NCBI GenBank assembly: GCA_010279815.1
Contig: QEOQ01000180.1
Location: 2,687,297 to 2,751,296 of the forward strand
Direction of reading: 5' to 3'
Length of the DNA stretch: 64,000 bases
Source of the DNA: Brachionus plicatilis
Lineage: Eukaryota > Rotifera > Eurotatoria > Ploima > Brachionidae
The translations under genes were made by a program, and so were the position numbers. The notes under the pieces were generated by a model that was not told the DNA's origin, searched no databases, and saw only the letters and a list, made by a program, of their open reading frames with translations. Positions 47,357 to 59,714 of the stretch are shown here, piece after piece (position 1 is the first letter of the stretch; every line of letters begins with the position of its first letter).

Positions 47357-48840
47357 CTGATAAAACTCGGATCGTTTGGCTTTAAGGGTCAAATTCTCGT
47401 CTGGATTAAATCGTTCCTCAAAGGGAGAAGACAGCGTGTAGTAATCGAAGACAACGCGTCAGCCTGGCAGGAAGTGAAAAGTGGGGTCTGTCAATGTTGA
47501 GTGCTAGGTCCCTTATTGTTCATCATATTCATAAACGACATGCCTGAAGTTATGAGCCTTGCTTCGAGACAATTTGCAGATGATTGTAAGATAATTGCAA
47601 ATATAGGAAACATTAACGATCAACTTCAATTGCAAGCAGATATAGATAAAATAATTGAGTTTTCCAAAAAGTGGCAAATGATTTTCAGCTTAGCGAAATG
47701 TAAAACTATGCACATAACTTAATTGAAGATTAGAAAAAAGATAAAGAGTTAGCTGAATATACAATACTAGACCTAGATGACTCAAGACACAAGATGGCCG
47801 AAACAGGTTCCGAAAGGGACCAAGGTGTACAGATAATAAATAACCTCAAATGGAACGAACAGTCAAAAATTGCAGCAGCAAAAGCGAACTCAATGCTAGG
47901 CTCTCTTGAAAGGGCATTTAAAAGGCAAATTGAAGTTTCAGATCAAATTTTAAGATCAAAAGGATCATTTAAAATTTTAAAGCTTAAATAATCTAAATAT
48001 TTTAATAATTTTTAAGAAATAAATACTAAACATTACTAGACATGTTATGTCTAATAATAGTTCATTACCAAATTAACATCAAAATGATTGATCTCTATTT
48101 TATTTAACAAAAACAATCAATAATTTAAATAATTCAAGTTAAGTTAATTCACAAATTCAAATTTATAACTTTTATATCCATTCATTCAAACTAAAATAAT
48201 TTTATTTTTCTACTTCAATAAATTTTAAATTTTAAAACAGTTTAATTTTTTTGTCTTTAAAAGTAAGTTTACATTCAAATTAATTAAAATATTTAAACAT
48301 TTTAAAGTTCAATAAAAAGGGACATTTTAATATTTTAAATATGAAAATAAACTTGACATGATATGTCAAGTAATTGCTTTTGAAAAAATTTATTTTTTCT
48401 CTATTATTTAAGAAAATATTACAATTTATATTTTGATCTTTTGATCTTGATCTTAAACTTCAATTTGCCATTTAAAACCTATACAGTTGAAATGTTCAAG
48501 ACTCTGTATTATTCATTTGTTAGCTCTCATCTTGAATACGCCTCTTCGGTCTGGAACCCTCACATTAAAATACTCGAACAAATTCAAAGAAGAGCTACAA
48601 CGCTAGTCAGTGGATTGCGATTTTTAACTTACGCTGAAAAACTAGATAAACTCAACTTAACGACATTAGAAGAGAGAAGATTGACAAGAGACGCAGTACA
48701 GTATTTCAAAATAGAAAACAGTATTAACATTGTAAACTGGAACAATCTTAACGCTCTAGCAAAATCGATATCTGAAATTGGTCCAGCTAGTGAAATAAGA
48801 GGAAACGGCAAAATGTTATTTATTGTTCATTTTTATATTT
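47357..48840 (+). pseudogene. Degenerate LINE reverse transcriptase, interrupted by a MITE
   Basis: A jockey/CR1-like reverse transcriptase can be followed in pieces. First comes VWIKSFLKGRRQRVVIEDN, then the GVPQGSVLGP-type motif, here damaged (GVCQC, an in-frame TGA, VLGPLLFIIFINDM). The catalytic FADD box follows (QFADDCKIIANI). A stop and frameshift lie at about 47720-47790, then WNEQSKIAAAKANSMLGSL. After a MITE inserted at 47924-48469 the frame resumes with LYYSFVSSHLEYASSVWNPH and runs to about 48810. The element is inactive. Its last ~200 bases form part of the left arm of a large inverted repeat. Confidence 0.8.
47924..48469. mobile_element. MITE inserted in the LINE pseudogene (8-bp TSD)
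   Basis: A 546-base A+T-rich element with inverted ends GGCAAATTGAAGTTT (right end, reversed, identical for 15 bases, then one mismatch and AGATC). It is flanked by exact 8-base direct repeats ATTTAAAA (47916-47923 and 48470-48477), which fits hAT target sites. Deleting the element plus one repeat makes the LINE frame continuous, confirming the boundaries. Internal palindromes TAGACATGTTATGTCTA (48038-48054) and ACTTGACATGATATGTCAAG (48351-48370) lie near each end. Confidence 0.85.
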
Positions 48841-49814
48841 TTACATTTTTACATTTTTGAGAGAAGAAAAAAAAATCTCAAAATCAAAAAATCTAAAAAA
48901 ATTTTCATTCAAGAAAAGTAATAACAAATTCGCAATTACCGTAAACCCTTGCGCTTAACTTGAATTTTTTTAATTTTGAAAATGCTAATACTTGAAAACT
49001 CTATTTCTGGGTGATGAATTACTTGAAGCTGATGATGAATCAGAAATAGAGTTTTCAAGTATTAGCATTTTCAAAATTAAAAAAATTCACTTTTCAAATG
49101 TAAATATTTCAAAATAGTAAAAAAAAGAAAAGCGTAGAAAAAAAGAAAAATTGCAAAACCAACTTTTTAAATTTTTTTCTTTTTTTAAAAAAATTTTTTT
49201 TTTCTTAAAAACTTAATTTTACCGCATGCGGTTGTTTCGAAACTTTTAAATTAAAATCGACCTATAACGCCATTTAAATGCTTATTTTAATTTTTTTTTT
49301 CGCGGTTATGAATCAGTTTTTGGTGCGGTAAAACGACAAATTCCTGGGTTTACCACATGGTAAATCCCGGATCCTGTCTTAGGCGCGAAAAATCTTTTTA
49401 ATTCAATTTTAATTTTTTTTTACATGAAATGACTGGGATTAGCCGCATTGCGGTAGTTGTAGGGCTTGGTATTAACTGCTGCGCCTATGCGCAAGGGTTT
49501 ACGGTAATTGCGAATTTGTTATTACTTTTCTTGAATGAAAATTTTTTTAGATTTTTTGATTTTGAGATTTTTTTTTCTTCTCTCAAAAATGTAAAAATGT
49601 AAAAATATAAAAATGAACAATAAATAACATTTTGCCGTTTCCTCTTATTTCACTAGCTGGACCAATTTCAGATATCGATTTTGCTAGAGCGTTAAGATTG
49701 TTCCATTTTACAATGTTAATACTGTTTTCTATTTTGAAATACTGTACTGCGTCTCTTGTCAATCTTCTCTCTTCTAATGTCGTTAAGTTGAGTTTATCTA
49801 GTTTTTCAGCGTAA
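48629..49814. repeat. Large inverted repeat, 326-bp near-identical arms
   Basis: Arms 48629-48954 and 49489-49814 are reverse complements with very few mismatches (one changes Gln to His in the mirrored frame). Each arm carries the same LINE C-terminal fragment plus about 140 bases of flank. The 534-base centre starts with a separate perfect hairpin (48961-49089) and holds GC-richer sequence with ACCGCATGCGGT. Confidence 0.9.
48961..49089. repeat. Perfect 49-bp hairpin
   Basis: 48961-49009 and 49041-49089 are exact reverse complements with a 31-base loop. They sit just inside the left arm of the larger inverted repeat. Confidence 0.9.
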
Positions 49815-50006
49815 TCTTTGGAAGTATCATAATTGAACTATGTTCAGTGAAGTAAAACAGTTCATAAATGAGTTCAATTATGCAGCATTGTTGTAGTAGA
49901 CCCATAAAAAATTGTTCTATTTAAAATTTCTTAAAAATATTTTAAAATTTAATTTCCTTGGTCTCTAGTTCCTAATAGTTTATTTTTTGCATCTCAATTC
50001 AAAATC

Positions 50007-50656
50007 GGGACAACTTCGTTTAATGATCATATAAACACGTATTTTGTGGTCAAGCTCTGATCACATTTGATCATTAACCATCTGATCACAGTCATTAAGT
50101 ACAAATTTAATTGATCGTAAAGATGTTAGCTAGTTAGTTGATGATCTAAATGCTCACAATGGTATGGTTTAGTAAAAAGGTGAATAAAAAAGATGGGCAA
50201 ATTGAACAACTGCTAGTCCAACGATAATACAACAACCTACCAACCCTAAATAGACCTGATTACAAGGCAATAATTGATCTAGCTATAGCTTCCGTTCCAC
50301 TCTCAAGTAAATTCATCTCATTTAAAGTGTCTGATTATATATAAAGTAATCACTACCCAATAATTATTAAACTAAAATACAAAAATATTAATAAATTAGG
50401 TTATGTGAAAAACATGTATTTTATTTTTAATTAAAATTTTTTACTGAAATAAAAAAAGGTTATTAATTTTAATACAAATTAAATAATTTAATAAATGATC
50501 ACGCTGTGCTTTTTCATTTTGTTTTTTCTTTAATCACAAAAGTTTGAACACCAAAACGGTGATAGTTTTGACTGTGATCAGACGTGATCACTAACCAACT
50601 AATCAGAGCTTGATCATAAAATATGTGATCTTATGATCACAAAACGAGGTTGACCC
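50007..50656. mobile_element. TIR element carrying a LINE endonuclease fragment (8-bp TSD)
   Basis: A 650-base element with inverted ends GGGACAACTTCGTTTAATGA and, reversed, GGGTCAACCTCGTTTTGTGA. The ends share further matches around TGGTCAAGCTCTGATCA. Exact 8-base direct repeats TCAAAATC flank it (49999-50006 and 50657-50664). Several palindromic TGATCA sites lie near both ends. The middle (50246-50400) encodes a damaged LINE endonuclease end. Confidence 0.8.
50246..50400 (+). pseudogene. LINE endonuclease C-terminal fragment
   Basis: The frame reads LNRPDYKAIIDLAIASVPLS, then a TAA, then SNHYPIIIKL. The second block matches the conserved SDHxPI motif at the end of the apurinic-like endonuclease of LINEs, with the Asp changed to Asn, so it would be inactive even without the stop. 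Confidence 0.6.
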
Positions 50657-51032
50657 TCAAAATCAATTCAATAAATTTCAATCATGCTGCTGAGTAGAAT
50701 TACTTGGATTTTTTTCCCATTTCCACCGCTTTAATATACGTCATCTTTTAGATAAAAAATAATATTTTTGTTAATTGGTAAAAAATTTCAATTTTTTTTG
50801 AAGAAAACTGCAATTTTTGTTCCCTGAATTTTTAAATTAAATTCATAACATAGGACAGAAAAGATAAAAAATTAGAAATTCTTAAACAATTTAATGATAC
50901 GAAAAAAAATAAAAAAAAAATAAAATAGCTAAATATCAGTTTAATGCGAGTCAAATAATTTTCTATTCAAATGGAATGAAACTAAACATAGTTTCACAAT
51001 TTTGCTTGGACAAGTTTCTTAAATGTGGCGAG

Positions 51033-52257
51033 TCAATTAGATACTGATAAACAATTATCTGCTTCGTAAGGAATCCTCATCTCGTCAGATAAATTTTCAC
51101 AACTTTTAACATTATTTACACTTTCATTTGACTGAGCTAAACTTGATTTGCATTTTTCGACCAACTTCTCGTAAGGCTCTCCATTCAAAATGCAAACAAT
51201 TACCACTGTCATATTGTCGCAGCCAAGGCCACCCATTTGGCAACTGGGCGCTATACATGCATTCATCAAGTCTTCACATATCTAGACCAATTTATAAAAA
51301 AAAATACTCAAAGTTTACTTTTTAAAAAAAAACTTTTTCTGGCATAACATTCTGTGCTATTTTTTGCCTCACAAAATCCACCACTCTCTCATTGCTCATA
51401 ACATCCCAAATACCATCACAAGCCAACACTATGAACTCATGATCACTGGTCAACTCGGAAATTTCAACATCCGGATAAGCAGTCACTATTTGCTCTTCGG
51501 GCTTTTTGTCCTCGTTTTGTTTGTAGACAAAATCGCCAAGAGCACGTGACAAAGCCAAGCTTCCATTCACTCTATTAAAAGCAACCCATCCACCAGCTTC
51601 CTTGATCCGCTGAGTTTCTTTTTCATTATTAGGCTTATGATCAAAAGACAGTTCCTGGACTTTGCCATTAACTGAAGCAATGGCACGCGAGTCTCCAGCA
51701 TTTCCCTAATTTATTTACCGATCAAAATTTTTTTCTTATAAAGGGTAGATATAAATGCGTACACAGTATATTTTTCCGTCCTTTAGAACAACGCATATGG
51801 CGGTAGTGCCGGCCTGATCATCTCTCATGTCTTCATCATCCAGCATGTCCGAGTCCAAGGTTAGGTAACCTTGCCTGATTGCTTCGGCCACATCTCCTTC
51901 TTCAAAACAACAATAAGAACTGCAAATTAAAAATATATTTTCTAGTACTGTAAGACGGATGGTTGATGATAAGATCATGTAAGTGCGTTCCGGCATACTT
52001 GGCAACCCTGGGTCCACCGTGTCCATCGAACACGGCAAAAAAAGCTGAACTTTTGTCATCATTAATGGATAACTTATGGGTGTGTGCGTCTTCCATATCT
52101 AATTTATTTAGCTGTAATTAGATTTAATTTATGGTTAATTGGTTAAAGCAATACTTATTCGCCACCCTTGCATGCAAGATGCGCCCACTTTGAACATTTC
52201 GCTTTCGCAGTGGCTTGTTTCTTTTTCCGTAACCGGTTCTGACAATGTTTGGCCCAT
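51033..52257 (-). CDS. PP2C-type (PPM1) Ser/Thr phosphatase, copy A
   Basis: Exons: 52155-52257, 51949-52098, 51763-51899, 51334-51705, 51033-51281; phases close to 336 residues. All PP2C motifs are present: CMQGWRINMEDAH (Glu37, Asp38), FDGHGG (Asp59), the GNAGDSRA strand, AGGWV with NGSLALSRALGDF, ACDGIWDV and GGLGCDNMTVVIVC, so the metal-binding aspartates of an active Mg/Mn phosphatase are kept. The N-terminus MGQTLS fits an N-myristoylation site (Gly2, Ser6), as in PPM1A/PPM1B. All five exons correspond one to one to the copy at 58181-59714, which is on the other strand. Substrate unknown; family members dephosphorylate stress-kinase and other phosphoproteins. The tail after the catalytic domain is short and differs from copy B. 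Confidence 0.94.
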
Positions 52258-55200
52258 TTTGCTTTTTTTTTTTATTTTGGCTAAATTAGTAAATTTCTAA
52301 AATAAATGCTTACTACTTTAAAAAAAATAAATTATTGCTTGTAGGAATTTATAAAATATCACAAGATTTGCATATTTTTTTCAATCAAATTTGCTCTATG
52401 AACAAGAGAAAATTTATAAAGCATAAAAAAAATCACTGAGACGTTTAGTCGTAGAAAAATCTTTCCAAAATCTGAATTTTTAAATAATGAATAAAATTAG
52501 TCAAATCACTTCAAAAATTCAAAAATTTAATTTTTGAATCATTTTTTTGTGTATTCTTTTAATATTTGATACTGCCAAAAGAGTGACTTGGATTGCATTT
52601 GTTCTAGATAATAAATAAAATAAAAATGACTGAATTTATTGTCTGAACTGTTCGAGAACCAGATCTTGGTATGAAATATAATAATTTTAATTGTGAGAAA
52701 ATAAATTATTTGATGGTTAAGCCGAATGGATGAGTCTAAAAAGCTATTTAATTAAAAAAAAAAACATCTTAATTTTTTGCCATTATTTCCTGGTTCTATA
52801 ATACATTAGATTCTATTAATTTATGAATATTATGAAATTTATAAGAAAAATTATGGGGTGAATAAACTAAAACTAAAATCGATTTAGCTGATATTGTTTT
52901 TGAATGTGAGAATTTTGTCATTTGTTTAATTCTGGAAGCGTTCAAGCTCTAATAAATAGTTACGCAAAGATATTTTCGTCAGGAAAATTTGAAAAATTAG
53001 GGACGCAAATTATCAAATATTTATTATTCGTGAATGTGAAAATTAGCTGAGAACTAAGTGTCTTAAAGCTATGAAATTTTTTATTTTTCAAGTTCTAAAT
53101 ATTTGTTTTCAGTTGAGTTTTATAAACTAAGTTATTGAAATTTTAGATTATTTCTTCATAAATTTTTTTTTAGAAATGAGAAATAAAATTCTAAAATTAT
53201 TAAAAAATTTTTTTATTTTTAAAAATTAAATTTTTTTAAAAAATGCATGTTTAAAAAAATTAAATTTTCATTTTTTATTGTCAAAATATTAATACCTATT
53301 ATCACAGACCTATTATCTTGACCGGTAGACAAGGTTCTGATGCAATATTAAGATATCCATACTGCAATATGTTGCCTGAGAGTGAAGTAATATCCAAATC
53401 AACCCGGAGCTTCAAGACAGCTTTAGATAAATTCAACGAAAGTGTTTGCTGCAGAACCATAATACCACAAAGCAGTGATGGGTTCAGACATCCTACTTGT
53501 TGGAATGTCGCAGCAAGAACTCCTAACTAATTTACTAACTTACATAAAAAAATTTTAATTCATTCTTGATATTTCTTGATTTATTTGAGATGATGTATTT
53601 TTCATATTTTTCTGACAATTTATTTTTTTAGATTATTTATCGTCTAAGTTGGTGGGCTAGACCACATATGCAATAATAATTGTAAATAGTTTTAATTATA
53701 GTAATAGAGAACATATTCGATTATTAAGTACACAAGATTTAATGGGACTAAAAACTGCATTTTTCTTGAATTTAACTTTTTTTAAATGTAAAGAATTGTT
53801 GACTAATTTTATACTTGCTCTTCCGATTAATAGACTATCAAAATTATTTTTAGCTCAAATTATTGATTCATTAATGACATTGAATATTCTACAATCCACT
53901 GACGTTAGGAGTTGTCCTATAGCTTTGAACCTTTCCGATTATGCCATTTTACTCACCGATTACTCATTTATGATTAATTTTTTTCTCAGTCAATGTAAAG
54001 AATAATGAAGTGAATGAAATTTTCAAATAATCATTTTTTGAACCATTAGTATAATTATTTAAATTTAATAAAGATTTTAATCATAATGGAAATTTTTCTT
54101 TGCAAGAAAATAATTTTGACTAATGAAATTTATTCTTACACTCAAATTCTTTCAAGGTCAATCAAAAAGCTAAAAGTGTCCTTAATATTAAATAGACAGA
54201 TTAACACTCAAATATAAATAAATAAAGTAAAAGTTGATATTATTTAATAATATAATTTATTAACTTTTAGCTATAATTAAATTCTTCAGTTTAATATATC
54301 GTCTAACTTTACTAAATTAAACAATAAAAAATTTCGAAAAAAACTCATTAATTCTAAAGATCATCTGCAAAAACTAATCAATTTAAATAAAATAAGCAGG
54401 TCTATAATTTGTCCGAAAAATTCTGTCTAATAAAACTGTCTATTTATATAAAAATCTTAATTATAAAATTAAATATAATTATTAATTCGAAAAATTTCTT
54501 TTGTTCGAGCTATTCAATTATTGGAATGATATTGAGAACTGAATTTCAGCTCTTGAAAAATAACTCTGTTAGTATTTTGATGTATTTTTTTGTTTAATTT
54601 AATTAATTTTTTTTTGTAACAGTAGTATAATTTCAGCTTAATAATGATTAAATTTTTGCATTTTCACGCAATATAAATCTTTAGTAATATTTACAATTTC
54701 CTCTTTTTTTTACGCTTCTCTTTCTTTACGTTTCAATGTTGAATTTATATTTTTTAATCAAATTTATTATCAAGCACACACGAGAAAAGTCATGCTTCAT
54801 TTTTTGATTTTTTATATATTATTTACTTAGATGAAATCTTTGTTTTCTAGGACTTCCTTTTCATTAATTTATCAGAAACTAGCCGTCTCTAAATTTTTAT
54901 CAGCAATTACAATCTAGAATTTATATTTTGATTAAATCGTATTTTTTGTTATGAAATAATTATTTAGATAAGATAAATAATTTTTAGAGAGAGTATTATT
55001 CGAAATATAGATTATTTTTTTAATTAGATCTTAAAAATTTTTTCAAATTTTTTAATTTCATTGATGATTAGTTTCTTTTTTTTCGTATTGTCAAATTGTT
55101 AAAAAAAAATTGAGCAATTCTAATTCTACAATAATAAATGTAAGAAATTTATTTACAGAATTATTGTTTACATTGAGTATTCACGTTTTTGTGTCATTTT

Positions 55201-58180
55201 AGTTAGTATTAAAGAGAATAAAACCCTGGTTTTTATCGATTAATAATCTTTATTTAACACATCATTTTTCTATGCTTCTTTCACCTGCTTTATTCTTTAA
55301 TATTAAAATATAAAAATACATATTGAAGATAGAATTTAGTTGCTTGGGATGTAAAAATTGAAACTTTAATCAAATTTTAATAAGATTTTTTCAATGGAAG
55401 GAAATTATTACTAAAAGATATCGAAATTTGTTAGGTGTTTATGTCATCATTGCTATTTTATTATTGAATTAACTGAAATGAAGCTAAAATGAGAAATGTT
55501 GATTTTAAATGAAATTAAATTAATCTAATAAGATCACTTAGTAATAAAATATTTTCATGCTTAATTATTCTTTTAAATTAGTCGATTTAACTATTTATTT
55601 AATTTCTCTTGTCCATTGAAGAATAATCAGTTAGGTAATTAATCTTAAGTAACCATGTTGAAAAATATGAAGATCTCTCAAAGGTTGTTATTGGCAACTA
55701 AATATTAAAATAATTTTAAAAAACTGGACAAATTTAGGCTTAATTTTTCGAATAAAAAAATTCAATTTTTTTTTATTGAATTATGAATTTTTCGGCTTTC
55801 GGATATTAATTTGCATATTTTCTTTTTGAAATTATCGAAATATAAACTTAGTGTATACATTAAATTTCTAAATAGATATTTTTTTAAATTAAATAAAATT
55901 TATTGTTTCGTTTTAATAAATAAAGCGTGTGACATTCAATCTTTTAATTTTGTTCCTGAATTAAATTGATTTACGTCACTATGATAAATTTCTTACGTAA
56001 AATAAATTGGTTAATTTTTGACATTGTTGAAAAATTATTTTATCTGTGTTTAGTTTCCTGTTAAGTTTGCTGTTTATTAAATATTGAAGCAGCAAGACTC
56101 CGTTATTAAATAGAGTCATAAATTCCCAACCAATCTAAAATATTTTTTTAATTTTGTTAAAACACAATTTTGATTAGATTTACTTTATCATTCTTTTATT
56201 GCAAATTTAGCATATTCTAAAATTTGAAATTATTTTTTACATTATGTTATCAAACTCTTGCTTTTTTAAATATTAGAAATTATTTTGAACACATTTTGAG
56301 AAAATGTTGAACCAAAGATTTCAGAAAATATTTTTTTTAATTAAAATCATGAAGTCACGTGTCTAAAATATTTAAGCATTTAGTAAATATTTTCATTTTG
56401 ACAATAATGCTGTTCAATCAAAGTTATTGATAAGCAAAAACTCTTAGAGTGCCACTAGAATGCTCACAATCTATCAATTGGATAAATGAATGATTTTAAA
56501 ATGTAAAAATTAGTATACATATTTAAAAGCATTTGATTTTAGATTTCATTAGCTTTTTTTTTTAGAAATTTTTAGAAAAAATGAGATAATTTTTTCAAGG
56601 ATAATTTTAGAAATAACAACCAACTTATTCGTTCAGTTAAAAACGATTCAATTTTAAGAGAAATCAAAAAAAAGTCAATGTATTAAAGTTTATTTGATTA
56701 TCATTATATTGAATCTTTAATAAGACAATAGCACATTTTCGTAACTTTTTTGAAACAAAAAAAAATTGTTTTGGCTTATCCTCAGAACTTGGCATCAAAA
56801 AATAAACTAGAAGCATCAAACGTTTTTATGCTTTTTCATGTCGTACTTAGTATTAAGAAAAGTTCAAAAATTATAAATTCTTTTACAAAACAAGATGAGA
56901 TTCAAAATTTTGCCATAAATTTAGATGACTGGTTTGGTGCTTATAGTGTTTAATAAACTAGTTTTGCAGGTTTTACATAATATTATTCAAAATTTTGTAT
57001 ATTTAGTAATGATTGATATGCAACTATTTCAAGTACATTAATTAACGGGATATCATTACCATTCAAGAGTACTATTAAACTGTAGCTTAGTAACTTGGTA
57101 AATTAGAATATATATAGAAAGCATATTTTTGTACGAGTTAAACTTCTGTAGCTGAATTTTTTTTGTTCCGAATAGTCAAGGGGGAAACCAAGCACATTTA
57201 GAATAAATGTAAATTTTATGTTTTATGAAGAGTGCAATTATTTCAATCATTTTTTAAAATGAATTACTAAAAAATGATAAAAAAAACTAAAAAAAAAATG
57301 TTTTTTTGTTAATTTAAAAATTCTAAAATTATCAAAGCTAAATTTGTTTCAAGTAAATGCAAAATTTGTTTTTTTTTTTCACTATTAATTTTAATCAAAA
57401 CTATAATTAAGAGAATGAAGATTTATTTTGCTGAAATAACTCTTAAAAAATTTATCTCGTTTAAAATTTATTTCGTGTGACCTTGAGTTTAAGCTTGCTA
57501 TTTAAAATTTCGAAATAAAATGTAAATATTATCTAATATTTGCATACTAATATTAAATTCATAATTGCTATAGGTAACAGATAAAAAATAATAATAAAAA
57601 TCTATATTTTTTTAAAAAATAATTTTTTTTTACCAAAGAATGAAGTTTTGCCAAATAGATTGGTTTCGTGGTTTTTCTCTTGTTCTTTTAGATACTTTTA
57701 AGAAGAAATTTTACAAGTTCGCAGCTAACATGAGTAATTAAGAATAAATTAAAAATTAAAAATTTGAAGCACCCTATGGAAGTTGACATTAAAAAGACTA
57801 CTTAACTAAGTATTTTATAAAGCAGCTCTGCACGTCCTCCATAACTAGTTTTCGAAGTTTTTTATTAAATTTCAAGTTTAAGCTAAAAATCTAATTTAAT
57901 TTATTTTTAGGCATTTAAAAATTAAATTAAATAAAATTAAAAAATCCAAAATCAAAGAATTTATATAAATTAACAGAATAAGCCTAATTGCCTTTGAGAA
58001 ATGAATTATGATAATTTTTTAGCAGCATTATAAATTATTGCTTGCTTGAAGAATGAGAAAAATTTCATTTAATTTTCAATAAAATTTTTATCAAACAATA
58101 AATAATTTGCGAAATAAATTGCTAATTTTCATAGATTATTAAGTATTGTTTTTATTATTTTGGTAAATTGTGAACAGATC
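52258..58180. other. Divergent intergenic stretch between the two PP2C genes
   Basis: Holds the promoters of both phosphatase genes (start codons face outward, 5.9 kb apart) and a LINE 3' fragment at 53310-53530. Small open frames at 53742-54005 and 56750-56953 have no recognisable features. Otherwise very A+T-rich and apparently non-coding. Confidence 0.45.
53310..53530 (+). pseudogene. LINE C-terminal fragment 2
   Basis: About 70 codons: LPESEVISKSTRSFKTALDK resembles the WNxLPxxVVxAxSxxxFKxxLD motif near the C-terminus of jockey/CR1-like LINE proteins (the WN itself is changed). It ends at TAA 53528-53530. Confidence 0.5.
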
Positions 58181-59714
58181 ATGGGACAAACACTTTCAGA
58201 ACCAGTCACACAAAAAACAACGAGCAAACAGGAAAATAAATTTTTTAAAGTTGGTTCCTCGTGTATGCAAGGATGGAGAATAAGTAGTTTATTTCCAATA
58301 GTTCATTAATATATTTTTAAAATTATTTTTTTGTCCAAGATATGGAAGACGCTCACACTGAAAAATTAGACATCGGAGACGAAAAAAACTCGGCTTTTTT
58401 TGCGGTCTATGACGGACACGGTGGACCCAAAGTTGCTGAATATGCGGGCAATAATCTTCACAACAAAATACTCAATCATCCTTCATTCAGTAATTTGATT
58501 TAATTTTATCATAAATTTATTGTTTAACTAACAAACAAAATTATTGCCAAAAAAGAATAACACCCTAGGCAACAATTCAAAATTATAATGCATCCTAAAT
58601 TAATCACATTTTAACTTAGAAAATGGTCAAATTGATGATGCAATAAAAAAAGGTTTTCTCGATCTTGACCAAGACATGCTAAATGATGAAGACATGAAGG
58701 AGGAATTGGCCGGAACTACGGCCATTTGTGTCATCTTAAAGGACGATAAAATATATTGTGTAGGTATTTTTAAATGTTAAGTAATTCCAGGTATTTTTTT
58801 ATTTTTCTAAACTTTAATTTCTATATTGACTTAATTAGTAACTTTTTCAAGAGAAATATTCATAAAATTGCTTTTTTCAGACGTCCTCAACTTTCTTTTT
58901 TTAAAAAAAGTTTTTTTTTTAAATTTAACTTAATAAAATTAAAAAAATCGGTTTACCAGACTTCTAGTCCTTGATAAACCAAATAAATTCTATTTAAAAT
59001 GTTAAGTGATTTTTTGAATTGAAGGGAAATGTGGGAGATTCTAGAGCGATAGCCTCGGTAAAAGGTTGTGTCCAGGAATTGTCGCATGACCACAAGCCCA
59101 ACAATGAGCTAGAAATGAAGCGAATATCTGCAGCAGGCGGATGGGTTGAATTTAATCGAGTAAATGGAAATCTTGCTTTATCTAGAGCCTTAGGTGATTT
59201 TGTTTTTAAACGAAACGAAGCTAAAAAACCCGAAGAGCAAATAGTGACTGCATTCCCAGAGGTTGAAATTAAAAATATCACCAAAGATCATGAATTTTTG
59301 GTTCTAGCTTGTGATGGAATATGGGATGTGCTGAGTAATGAGGAAGTTTTAGATTTTGTTAGGACTAGAATCGCTCAGCTGATTCCTCCTGAAAAAGTAA
59401 GCAAATAAAATGCTTAAAATTTAGATCTTTTATGAAAAAATTTTCAGATATGTGAAGACTTAATGACTCGTTGTTTAGCTCCGGACTGCATGATGGGTGG
59501 ACTTGGGTGCGATAACATGACAGTGGTGATAGTTTGTTTTCTACATGGCGAATCTTACGAAAAACTTGCCGAAAAATGTAAATTAAGCTCATCGAATCAA
59601 TCCCATAGCCAGAACGGTAGCAAAATTATGCTCAATTCCAATAATAAAACACATAATTTATCATCTATTAATAGTTCCAAGCCGTCTTCCGGAATCCAGT
59701 TGAAAACAAGCTGA
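58181..59714 (+). CDS. PP2C-type (PPM1) Ser/Thr phosphatase, copy B
   Basis: Exons: 58181-58283, 58340-58489, 58620-58759, 59025-59396, 59448-59714; phases close to 343 residues. Exons 1, 2 and 4 have exactly the same lengths (103, 150 and 372 bases) as in copy A, and the introns fall at the same codons. The catalytic motifs are complete: MEDAHTEKL, YDGHGGPK, GTTAICVILK, GNVGDSRA, AGGWVEFNRVNGNLALSRAL, ACDGIWDVLSNEE and GGLGCDNMTVVIVC. The MGQTLSEPVT start is shared and again fits N-myristoylation. The Ser/Asn-rich tail (SSNQSHSQNGSK) is longer than and unlike that of copy A, so regulation or targeting may differ. Introns 2 and 3 are longer (130 and 265 bases) than those of copy A. Confidence 0.94.

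Noticed and set aside
49632..49814. Frame starting MPFPLISLAG on the plus strand (and its mirror at 48629-48811)
   Set aside because: Antisense of the LINE C-terminal fragment in the arms of the inverted repeat.
53742..54005. 88-codon open frame on the plus strand
   Set aside because: No family resemblance, A+T-rich composition and no splice context. Probably chance, although the composition is not extreme.
56750..56953. 67-codon open frame on the plus strand
   Set aside because: No recognisable motif and isolated in non-coding DNA. Kept only as a note in the intergenic entry.
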